Position numbers and translations under genes: made by a program
Notes under the pieces: model-generated
The model's input: the letters and a program-made list of their open reading frames with translations, nothing else
Told to the model about the DNA's origin: nothing
The model's database searches: none
Source: Taudactylus pleione
Taxonomy: Eukaryota; Chordata; Amphibia; Anura; Myobatrachidae
NCBI GenBank assembly: GCA_031769625.1
Contig: JAUIMM010000699.1
Span: forward strand, 1,054,001 to 1,118,000
DNA length: 64,000 bases
Direction of reading: 5' to 3'
Part shown: positions 1 to 12,700 of the stretch, piece after piece
Layout: each line of letters begins with the position of its first letter
Position numbering within the stretch: the stretch's first letter is position 1

Positions 1-2799
1 ACAGCAATTGCTCATTTTAGGCCAAAATGCATTGAATGCAATGGAAACAACAAAAGCGCATACTTTGTGTTATCTCCTCTTGTAGCAAACACAGACAGCT
101 CAAAATTTCACTGGATGTGTTGAAGACCAAGACCCACAAATGTGATGTGAAATGGTTTTTCTCCCATGTTGCGTTTAAGAGAAAACAGCAATTGCTCATT
201 TTAGGCCAAAATGCATTGAAAGCAATGGAAACAACAAAAGCGCATACTTTGTGATATCTCCTCCCTTAGCAAACACAGACAGCTCAAAATTTCACTGGAT
301 GTGTTGAAGACCAAGACCCACAAATGTGATGTGAAATGGTTTTTCTCCCATGTTGCGTTTAAGAGAAAACAGCAAATGCACGTTTTAGGCCAAATTGCAT
401 TGAAAGCAATGGAAGCAACAAAATTGCATACTTTGTGATATCTCCGCTTGTAGCAAACACAGACAGCTCAAAATTTCACTGGATGTGTTGAAGACCAAGA
501 CCCACAAATGTGATGTGAAATGGTTTTTCTCCCATGTTGCGTTTAAGAGAAAACAGCAATTGCTCATTTTAGGCCAAAATGCATTGAAAGCAATGGAAAC
601 AACAAAAGCGCATACTTTGTGATATCTCCTCTTGTAGCAAACACAGACAGCTCAAAATGTCACTGGATGTGTTGAAGACCAAGACCCACAAATGTGATGT
701 GAAATGGTTTTTCTCCCATGTTGCGTTTAAGAGAAAACAGCAATTGCTCATTTTAGGCCAAAATGCATTGAAAGCAATGGAAATAACAAAAGCGCATACT
801 TTGTGATATCTCCTCTTGTAGCAAACACAGACAGCTCAAAATTTCACTGGATGTGTTGAAGATCAAGACCCACAAATGTGATGTGAAATGGTTTTTCTCC
901 CATGTTGCGTTTAAGAGAAAACAGCAATTGCTCGTTTTAGGCCAAAATGCATTGAAAGCAATGGAAACAACAAAAGCGCATACTTTGTGATATCTCCTCT
1001 TGTAGCAAACACAGACAGCTCAAAATTTCACTGGATGTGTTGAAGACCAAGACCAACAAATGTGATGTGAAATGGTTTTTCTCCCATGTTGCGTTTAAGA
1101 GAAAACAGCAATTGCTCGTTTTAGGCCAAAATGCATTGAAAGCAATGGATACAACAAAAGCGCATACTTTGTGATATCTCCTCTTGTAGCAAACACAGAC
1201 AGCTCAAAATTTCACTGGATGTGTTGAAGACCAAGACCCACAAATGTGATGTGAAATGGTTTTTCTCCCATGTTGCGTTTAAGAGAAAACAGCAATTGCT
1301 CATTTTAGGCCAAAATGCATTGAAAGCAATGGAAACAACAAAAGCGCATACTTTGTGATATCTCCTCCAATAGCAAACACAGACAGCTCAAAATTTCAAT
1401 GGATGTGTTGAAGACCAAGACCCACAAATGTGATCTGAAATGGTTTTTCTCCCATGTTGCGTTTAAGAGAAAACAGCAAATGCACGTTTTAGGCCAAATT
1501 GCATTGAAAGCAATGGAAGCAACAAAATTCCATACTTTGTGATATCTCCTCTTGTAGCAAGCCAAGACAGCTCAAAATTTCACTGGATGTGTTGAAGACC
1601 AAGACCCACAAATGTGATGTGAAATGGTTTTTCTCCCATGTTGCGTTTAAGAGAAAACAGCAATTGCTCATTTTAGGCCAAAATGCATTGAAAGCAATGG
1701 AAACAACAAAAGCGCATACTTTGTGATATCTCCTCTTGTAGCGAACACAGACAGCTCAAAATTTCACTGGATGTGTTGAAGACCAAGGCCCACAAATGTG
1801 ATGTGAAATGGTTTTTCTCCCATGTTGCGTTTAAGAAAAAACAGCAAATGCACGTTTTAGACCAAAATGCATTGAAAGCAATGGAAGCAACAAAATTGCA
1901 TACTTTGTGATATCTCCTCTTGTAGCAAACACAGACAGCTCAAAATTTCACTGGATGTGTTGAAGACCAAGACCCACAAATGTGATGTGAAATGGTTTTA
2001 CTCCCATGTTGCGTTTAAGAGAAAACAGCAATTGCTCATTTTAGGCCAAAATGCATTGAAAGCAATGGAAACAACAAAAGCGCATACTTTGTGTTATCTC
2101 CTCTTGTAGCAAACACAGACAGCTCAAAATTTCACTGGATGTGTTGAAGACCAAGACCCACAAATGTGATGTGAAATGGTTTTTCTCCCATGTTGCGTTT
2201 AAGAGAAAACAGCAATTGCTCATTTTAGGCCAAAATGCATTGAAAGCAATGGAAACAACAAAAGCGCATACTTTGTGATATCTCCTCCCTTAGCAAACAC
2301 AGACAGCTCAAAATTTCACTGGATGTGTTGAAGACCAAGACCCACAAATGTGATGTGAAATGGTTTTTCTCCCATGTTGCGTTTAAGAGAAAACAGCAAA
2401 TGCACGTTTTAGGCCAAATAGCATTGAAAGCAATGGAAGCAACAAAATTGCATACTTTGTGATGTCTCCGCTTGTAGCAAACACAGACAGCTCAAAATTT
2501 CACTGGATGTGTTGAAGACCAAGACCCACAAATGTGATGTGAAATGGTTTTTCTCCCATGTTGCGTTTAAGAGAAAACAGCACTTGCTCATTTTAGGCCA
2601 AAATGCATTGAAAGCAATGGAAACAACAAAAGCGCATACTTTGTGATATCTCCTCCCATAGCAAACACAGACAGCTCAAAATTTCACTGGATGTGTTGAA
2701 GACCAAGACCCACAAATGTGATGTGAAATGGTTTTTCTCCCATGTTGCGTTTAAGAGAAAACAGCAATTGCTCATTTTAGGCCAAAATGCATTGAAAGC

Positions 2800-5700
2800 A
2801 ATGGATACAACAAAAGTGCATACTTTGTGATATCTCCTCTTGTAGCAAACACAGACAGCTCAAAATTTCACTGGATGTGTTGAAGACCAAGACCCACAAA
2901 TGTGATGTGAAATGGTTTTTCTCCCATGTTGCATTTAAGAGAAAACAGCACTTGCTCATTTTAGGCCAAAATGCATTGAAAGCAATGGAAACAACAAAAG
3001 CACATACTTTGTGATATCTCCTCTTGTAGCAAACACAGACAGCTCAAAATTTCACTGGATGTGTTGAAGACCAAGACCCACAAATGTGATGTGAAATGGT
3101 TTTTCTCCCATGTTGCATTTAAGAGAAAACAGCACTTGCTCATTTTAGGCCAAAATGCATTGAAAGCAATGGAAACAACAAAAGCACATACTTTGTGATA
3201 TCTCCTCTTGTAGCAAACACAGACAGCTCAAAATTTCACTGGATGTGTTAAAGACCAAGAACCACAAATGTGATGTGAAATGGGTTTACTCCCATGTTGC
3301 GTTTAAGAGAAAACAGCAATTGCTCGTTTTAGGCCAAAATGCATTGAAAGCAATGGAAACAACAAAAACGCATACTTTGTGTTATCTCCTCTTGTAGCAA
3401 GCACAGACAGCTCAAAATTTCACTGGATGTGTTGAAGACCAAGACCCACAAATGTGATGTGAAATGGTTTTTCTCCCATGTTGCGTTTAAGAGAAATCAG
3501 CAATTGCTCATTTTAGGCCAAAATGCATTGAAAGCAATGGAAACAACAAAAGCGCATACTTTGTGATATCTCCTCCCTTAGCAAACACAGACAGCTCAAA
3601 ATTTCACTGGATGTGTTGAAGACCAAGACCCACAAATTTGATGTGAAATGGTTTTTCTCCCATTTTGCGTTTAAGAGAAAACAGCAAATGCACGTTTTAG
3701 GCCAAATTGCATTGAAAGCAATGGAAGCAACAAAATTGCATACTTTGTGATATCTCCTCTTGTAGCAAACACAGACAGCTCAAAATTTCACTGGATGTGT
3801 TGAAGACCAAGACCCACAAATGTGATGTGAAATGGTTTTTCTCCCATGTTGCGTTTAAGAGAAAACAGCAATTGCTCATTTTAGGCCAAAATGCATTGAA
3901 AGCAATGGAAACAACAAAAGCGCATACTTTGTGATATCTCCTCCCATAGCAAACACAGACAGCTCAAAATTTCACTGGATGTGTTGAAGACCAAGACCCA
4001 CAAATGTGATGTGAAATGGTTTTTCTCCCATGTTGCGTTTAAGAGAACACAGCACATGCACGTTTTAGGCCAAATTGCATTGAAAGCAATGGAAGCAACA
4101 AAATTGCATACTTTGTGATATCTCCTCTTGTAGCAAACACAGACAGCTCAAAATTTCACTGGATGTGTTGAAGATCAAGACCCACAAATGTGATGTGAAA
4201 TGGTTTTTCTCCCATGTTGCGTTTAAGAGAAAACAGCAATTGCTCATTTTAGGCCAAAATGCATTGAAAGCAATGGAAACAACAAAAGCGCATACTTTGT
4301 GATATCTCCTCCCATAGCAAACACAGACAGCTCAAAATTTCACTGGATGTGTTGAAGACCAAGACCCACAAATGTGATGTGAAATGGTTTTACTCCCATG
4401 TTGCGTTTAAGAGAAAACAGCAATTGCTCATTTTAGGCCAAAATGCATTGAAAGCAATGGATACAACAAAAGCGCATACTTTGTGATATCTCCTCTAGTA
4501 GCAAACACAGACAGCTCAAAATTTCACTGGATGTGTTGAAGACCAAGACCCACAAATGTGATGTGAAATGGTTTTTCTCCCATGTTGCATTTAAGAGAAA
4601 ACAGCACTTGCTCATTTTAGGCCAAAATGCATTGAAAGCAATGGAAACAACAAAAGCACATACTTTGTGATATCTCCTCTTGTAGCAAACACAGACAGCT
4701 CAAAATTTCACTGGATGTGTTGAAGACCAAGACCCACAAATGTGATGTGAAATGGTTTTTCTCCCATGTTGCATTTAAGAGAAAACAGCACTTGCTCATT
4801 TTAGGCCAAAATGCATTGAAAGCAATGGAAACAACAAAAGCACATACTTTGTGATATCTCCTCTTGTAGCAAACACAGACAGCTCAAAATTTCACTGGAT
4901 GTGTTAAAGACCAAGAACCACAAATGTGATGTGAAATGGGTTTACTCCCATGTTGCGTTTAAGAGAAAACAGCAATTGCTCGTTTTAGGCCAAAATGCAT
5001 TGAAAGCAATGGAAACAACAAAAACGCATACTTTGTGTTATCTCCTCTTGTAGCAAGCACAGACAGCTCAAAATTTCACTGGATGTGTTGAAGACCAAGA
5101 CCCACAAATGTGATGTGAAATGGTTTTTCTCCCATGTTGCGTTTAAGAGAAAACAGCAATTGCTCATTTTAGGCCAAAATGCATTGAAAGCAATGGAAAC
5201 AACAAAAGCGCATACTTTGTGATATCTCCTCCCTTAGCAAACACAGACAGCTCAAAATTTCACTGGATGTGTTGAAGACCAAGACCCACAAATTTGATGT
5301 GAAATGGTTTTTCTCCCATTTTGCGTTTAAGAGAAAACAGCAAATGCACGTTTTAGGCCAAATTGCATTGAAAGCAATGGAAGCAACAAAATTGCATACT
5401 TTGTGATATCTCCTCTTGTAGCAAACACAGACAGCTCAAAATTTCACTGGATGTGTTGAAGACCAAGACCCACAAATGTGATGTGAAATGGTTTTTCTCC
5501 CATGTTGCGTTTAAGAGAAAACAGCAATTGCTCATTTTAGGCCAAAATGCATTGAAAGCAATGGAAACAACAAAAGCGCATACTTTGTGATATCTCCTCC
5601 CATAGCAAACACAGACAGCTCAAAATTTCACTGGATGTGTTGAAGACCAAGACCCACAAATGTGTTGTGAAATGGTTTTTCTCCCATGTTGCGTTTAAGA

Positions 5701-7930
5701 GAAAACAGCACATGCACGTTTTAGGCCAAATTGCATTGAAAGCAATGGAAGCAACAAAATTGCATACTTTGTGATATCTCCTCTTGTAGCAAACACAGAC
5801 AGCTCAAAATTTCACTGGATGTGTTGAAGATCAAGACCCACAAATGTGATGTGAAATGGTTTTTCTCCCATGTTGCGTTTAAGAGAAAACAGCAATTGCT
5901 CATTTTAGGCCAAAATGCATTGAAAGCAATGGAAACAACAAAAGCGCATACTTTGTGATATCTCCTCTTGTAGCAAACACAGACAGCTCAAAATTTCACT
6001 GGATGTGTTGAAGACCAAGACCCACAAATGTGATGTGAAATGGTTTTTCTCCCATGTTGCGTTTAAGAGAAAACAGCAATTGCTAATTTTAGGCCAAAAT
6101 GCATTGAAAGCAATGGAAATAACAAAAGCGCATACTTTGTGATATCTCCTCTTGTAGCAAACACAGACAGCTCAAAATTTCACTGGATGTGTTGAAGACC
6201 AAGACCCACAAATGTGATGTGAAATGGTTTTTCTCCCATGTTGCGTTTAAGAGAAAACAGCAATTGCTCGTTTTAGGCCAAAATGCATTGAAAGCAATGG
6301 AAACAACAAAAGCGCATACTTTGTGATATCTCCTCTTGTAGCAAACACAGACAGCTCAAAATTTCACTGGATGTGTTGAAGACCAAGACCCACAAATGTG
6401 ATGTGAAATGGTTTTTCTCCCATGTTGCGTTTAAGAGAAAACAGCACTTGCTCATTTTAGGCCAAAATGCATTGAAAGCAATGGAAACAACAAAAGCACA
6501 TACTTTGTGATATCTCCTCTTGTAGCAAACACAGACAGCTCAAAATTTCACTGGATGTGTTAAAGACCAAGAACCACAAATGTGATGTGAAATGGGTTTA
6601 CTCCCATGTTGCGTTTAAGAGAAAACAGCAATTGCTCGTTTTAGGCCAAAATGCATTGAAAGCAATGGAAACAACAAAAACGCATACTTTGTGTTATCTC
6701 CTCTTGTAGCAAGCACAGACAGCTCAAAATTTCACTGGATGTGTTGAAGACCAAGACCCACAAATGTGATGTGAAATGGTTTTTCTCCCATGTTGCGTTT
6801 AAGAGAAAACAGCAATTGCTCATTTTAGGCCAAAATGCATTGAAAGCAATGGAAACAACAAAAGCGCATACTTTGTGATATCTCCTCCCTTAGCAAACAC
6901 AGACAGCTCAAAATTTCACTGGATGTGTTGAAGACCAAGACCCACAAATTTGATGTGAAATGGTTTTTCTCCCATTTTGCGTTTAAGAGAAAACAGCAAA
7001 TGCACGTTTTAGGCCAAATTGCATTGAAAGCAATGGAAGCAACAAAATTGCATACTTTGTGATATCTCCTCTTGTAGCAAACACAGACAGCTCAAAATTT
7101 CACTGGATGTGTTGAAGACCAAGACCCACAAATGTGATGTGAAATGGTTTTTCTCCCATGTTGCGTTTAAGAGAAAACAGCAATTGCTCATTTTAGGCCA
7201 AAATGCATTGAAAGCAATGGAAACAACAAAAGCGCATACTTTGTGATATCTCCTCCCATAGCAAACACAGACAGCTCAAAATTTCACTGGATGTGTTGAA
7301 GACCAAGACCCACAAATGTGTTGTGAAATGGTTTTTCTCCCATGTTGCGTTTAAGAGAAAACAGCACATGCACGTTTTAGGCCAAATTGCATTGAAAGCA
7401 ATGGAAGCAACAAAATTGCATACTTTGTGATATCTCCTCTTGTAGCAAACACAGACAGCTCAAAATTTCACTGGATGTGTTGAAGATCAAGACCCACAAA
7501 TGTGATGTGAAATGGTTTTTCTCCCATGTTGCGTTTAAGAGAAAACAGCAATTGCTCATTTTAGGCCAAAATGCATTGAAAGCAATGGAAACAACAAAAG
7601 CGCATACTTTGTGATATCTCCTCTTGTAGCAAACACAGACAGCTCAAAATTTCACTGGATGTGTTGAAGACCAAGACCCACAAATGTGATGTGAAATGGT
7701 TTTTCTCCCATGTTGCGTTTAAGAGAAAACAGCAATTGCTAATTTTAGGCCAAAATGCATTGAAAGCAATGGAAATAACAAAAGCGCATACTTTGTGATA
7801 TCTCCTCTTGTAGCAAACACAGACAGCTCAAAATTTCACTGGATGTGTTGAAGACCAAGACCCACAAATGTGATGTGAAATGGTTTTTCTCCCATGTTGC
7901 GTTTAAGAGAAAACAGCAATTGCTCGTTTT
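2800..7930. repeat. Higher-order repeat of 9 monomers (1,656 bp), about three copies
   Basis: Rare monomer variants recur at exactly 1,656 bp (9 x 184). The 'gttaaagaccaagaacc' monomer occurs near 3250, 4905 and 6560. The 'gaagatcaagaccc' monomer occurs near 4170, 5830 and 7485. 'gctaattttagg' occurs near 6083 and 7739. The units are almost identical but not perfectly: 4249-4432 differs from its counterpart at 5905. Edges are approximate because they were judged from shared variants. Confidence 0.85.
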
Positions 7931-9739
7931 AGGCCAAAATGCATTGAAAGCAATGGAAACAACAAAAGCGCATACTTTGTGATATCTCCTCTTGTAGCAA
8001 ACACAGACAGCTCAAAATTTCACTGGATGTGTTGAAGACCAAGACCCACAAATGTGATGTGAAATGGTTTTTCTCCCATGTTGCGTTTAAGAGAAAACAG
8101 CAATTGCTCATTTTAGGCCAAAATGCATTGAAAGCAATGGAAACAACAAAAGCGCATACTTTGTGATATCTCCTCTTGTAGCAAACACAGACAGCTCAAA
8201 ATTTCACTGGATGTGTTGAAGACCAAGACCCACAAATGTGATGTGAAATGGTTTTTCTCCCATGTTGCGTTTAAGAGAAAACAGCAATTGCTCATTTTAG
8301 GCCAAAATGCATTGAAAGCAATGGAAACAACAAAAGCGCATACTTTGTGTTATCTCCTCTTGTAGCAAACACAGACAGCTCAAAATTTCACTGGATGTGT
8401 TGAAGACCAAGACCCACAAATGTGATGTGAAATGGTTTTTCTCCCATGTTGCGTTTAAGAGAAAACAGCAAATGCACGTTTTAGGCCAAATTGCATTGAA
8501 AGCAATGGAAGCAACAAAATTGCATACTTTGTGATATCTCCGCTTGTAGCAAACACAGACAGCTCAAAATTTCACTGGATGTGTTGAAGACCAAGACCCA
8601 CAAATGTGATGTGAAATGGTTTTTCTCCCATGTTGCGTTTAAGAGAAAACAGCAATTGCTCATTTTAGGCCAAAATGCATTGAAAGCAATGGAAACAACA
8701 AAAGCGCATACTTTGTGATATCTCCTCCCATAGCAAACACAGACAGCTCAAAATTTCACTGGATGTGTTGAAGACCAAGACCCACAAATGTGATGTGAAA
8801 TGGTTTTACTCCCATGTTGCGTTTAAGAGAAAACAGCAATTGCTCATTTTAGGCCAAAATGCATTGAAAGCAATGGATACAACAAAAGCGCATACTTTGT
8901 GATATCTCCTCTTGTAGCAAACCCAGACAGCTCAAAATTTCACTGGATGTGTTGAAGACCAAGACCAACAAATGTGATGTGAAATGGTTTTTCTCCCATG
9001 TTGCATTTAAGAGAAAACAGCAATTGCTCGTTTTAGGGAAAAATGCATTGAAAGCAATGGAAACAACAAAAGCGCATACTTTGTGATATCTCCTCTTGTA
9101 GCAAACACAGACAGCTCAAAATTTCACTGGATGTGTTGAAGACCAAGACCCACAAATGTGATGTAAAATGGTTTTACTCCCATGTTGCGTTTAAGAGAAA
9201 ACAGCAATTGCTCGTTTTAGGCCAAAATGCATTGAAAGCAATGGAAACAACAAAAGCGCATACTTTGTGATATCTCCTCTTGTAGCAAACACAGACAGCT
9301 CAAAATTTCACTGGATGTGTTGAAGACCAAGACCCACAAATGTGATGTGAAATGGTTTTTCTCCCATGTTGCGTTTAAGAGAAAACAGCAATTGCTCATT
9401 TTAGGCTAAAATGCATTGAAAGCAATGGAAATAACAAAAGTGCATACTTTGTGATATCTCCTCTTGTAGCAAACACAGACAGCTCAAAATTTCACTGGAT
9501 GTGTTGAAGACCAAGACCCACAAATGTGATGTGAAATGGTTTTTCTCCCATGTTGCATTTAAGAGAAAACAGCAAATGCACGTTTTAGGCCAAAATGCAT
9601 TGAAAGCCATGGAAGCAACAAAATTGCATACTTTGTGATATCTCCTCTCGTAGCAAACCCAGACAGCTCAAAATTTCACTGGATGTGTTGAAGACCAAGA
9701 CCAACAAATGTGATGTGAAATGGGTTTTCTCCCATGTTG

Positions 9740-12700
9740 CGTTTAAGAAAAAACAGCAAATGCACGTTTTAGACCAAAATGCATTGAAAGCAATGGAAGC
9801 AACAAAATTGCATACTTTGTGATATCTCCTCTAGTAGCAAACACAGACAGCTCAAAATTTCACTGGATGTGTTGAAGACCAAGACCCACAAATGTGATGT
9901 GAAATGGTTTTTCTCCCATGTTGCGTTTAAGAGAAAACAGCAATTGCTCATTTTAGGCCAAAATGCATTGAAAGCAATGGAAATAACAAAAGCGCATACT
10001 TTGTGATATCTCCTCTTGTAGCAAACACAGACAGCTCAAAATTTCACTGGATGTGTTGAAGACCAAGACCCACAAATGTGATGTGAAATGGTTTTTCTCC
10101 CATGTTGCATTTAAGAGAAAACAGCAATTGCTCGTTTTAGGCCAAAATGCATTGAAAGCAATGGAAACAACAAAAGCGCATACTTTGTGATATCTCCTCT
10201 TGTAGCAAACACAGACAGCTCAAAATTTCACTGGATGTGTTGAAGACCAAGACCCACAAATGTGATGTGAAATGGTTTTTCTCCCATGTTGCATTTAAGA
10301 GAAAACAGCACTTGCTCATTTTAGGCCAAAATGCATTGAAAGCAATGGAAACAACAAAAGCGCATACTTTGTGATATCTCCTCTTGTAGCAAACACAGAC
10401 AGCTCAAAATTTCACTGGATGTGTTGAAGACCAAGACCCACAAATGTGATGTGAAATGGTTTTTCTCCCATGTTGCGTTTAAGAGAAAACAGCAATTGCT
10501 CATTTTAGGCTAAAATGCATTGAAAGCAATGGAAATAACAAAAGTGCATACTTTGTGATATCTCCTCTTGTAGCAAACACAGACAGCTCAAAATTTCACT
10601 GGATGTGTTGAAGACCAAGACCCACAAATGTGATGTGAAATGGTTTTTCTCCCATGTTGCATTTAAGAGAAAACAGCAAATGCACGTTTTAGGCCAAAAT
10701 GCATTGAAAGCCATGGAAGCAACAAAATTGCATACTTTGTGATATCTCCTCTCGTAGCAAACCCAGACAGCTCAAAATTTCACTGGATGTGTTGAAGACC
10801 AAGACCAACAAATGTGATGTGAAATGGTTTTTCTCCCATGTTGCATTTAAGAGAAAACAGCAAATGCACGCTTTAGGCCAAAATGCATTGAAAGCAATGG
10901 AAGCAACAAAATTGCATACTTTGTGATATCTCCTCTTGTAGCAAACCCAGACAGCTCAAAATTTCACTGGATGTGTTGAAGACCAAGACCAACAAATGTG
11001 ATGTGAAATGGTTTTTCTCCCATGTTGTGTTTAAGAGAAAACAGCAATTGTACGTTTTAGGCCAAAATGCATTGAAAGCAATGGAAACAACAAAAGCGCA
11101 TACTTTGTGTTATCTCCTCTTGTAGCAAACACAGACAGCTCAAAATTTCACTGGATGTGTTGAAGACCAAGACCCACAAATGTGATGTGAAATGGTTTTT
11201 CTCCCATGTTGCGTTTAAGAGAAAACAGCAATTGCTCATTTTAGGCCAAAATGCATTGAAAGCAATGGAAATAACAAAAGCGCATACTTTGTGATATCTC
11301 CTCTTGTAGCAAACACAGACAGCTCAAAATTTCACTGGATGTGTTGAAGATCAAGACCCACAAATGTGATGTGAAATGGTTTTTCTCCCATGTTGCGTTT
11401 AAGAGAAAACAGCAATTGCTCGTTTTAGGCCAAAATGCATTGAAAGCAATGGAAACAACAAAAGCGCATACTTTGTGATATCTCCTCTTGTAGCAAACAC
11501 AGACAGCTCAAAATTTCACTGGATGTGTTGAAGACCAAGACCAACAAATGTGATGTGAAATGGTTTTTCTCCCATGTTGCGTTTAAGAGAAAACAGCAAT
11601 TGCTCGTTTTAGGCCAAAATGCATTGAAAGCAATGGATACAACAAAAGCGCATACTTTGTGATATCTCCTCTTGTAGCAAACACAGACAGCTCAAAATTT
11701 CACTGGATGTGTTGAAGACCAAGACCCACAAATGTGATGTGAAATGGTTTTTCTCCCATGTTGCGTTTAAGAGAAAACAGCAGTTGCTCATTTTAGGCCA
11801 AAATGCATTGAAAGCAATGGAAACAACAAAAGCGCATACTTTGTGATATCTCCTCCAATAGCAAACACAGACAGCTCAAAATTTCACTGGATGTGTTGAA
11901 GACCAAGACCCACAAATGTGATGTGAAATGGTTTTTCTCCCATGTTGCGTTTAAGAGAAAACAGCAAATGCACGTTTTAGGCCAAATTGCATTGAAAGCA
12001 ATGGAAGCAACAACATTCCATACTTTGTGATATCTCCTCTTGTAGCAAACCAAGACAGCTCAAAATTTCACTGGATGTGTTGAAGACCAAGACCCACAAA
12101 TGTGATGTGAAATGGTTTTTCTCCCATGTTGCGTTTAAGAGAAAACAGCAATTGCTCATTTTAGGCCAAAATGCATTGAAAGCAATGGAAACAACAAAAG
12201 CGCATAGTTTGTGATATCTCCTCTTGTATCAAACACAGACAGCTCAAAATTTCACTGGATGTGTTGAAGACCAAGGCCCACAAATGTGATGTGAAATGGT
12301 TTTTCTCCCATGTTGCTTTTAAGAAAAAACAGCAAATGCACGTTTTAGACCAAAATGCATTGAAAGCAATGGAAGCAACAAAATTGCATACTTTGTGATA
12401 TCTCCTCTAGTAGCAAACACAGACAGCTCAAAATTTCACTGGATGTGTTGAAGACCAAGACCCACAAATGTGATGTGAAATGGTTTTTCTCCCATGTTGC
12501 GTTTAAGAGAAAACAGCAATTGCTCATTTTAGGCCAAAATGCATTGAAAGCAATGGAAATAACAAAAGCGCATACTTTGTGATATCTCCTCTTGTAGCAA
12601 ACACAGACAGCTCAAAATTTCACTGGATGTGTTGAAGACCAAGACCCACAAATGTGATGTGAAATGGTTTTTCTCCCATGTTGCATTTAAGAGAAAACAG

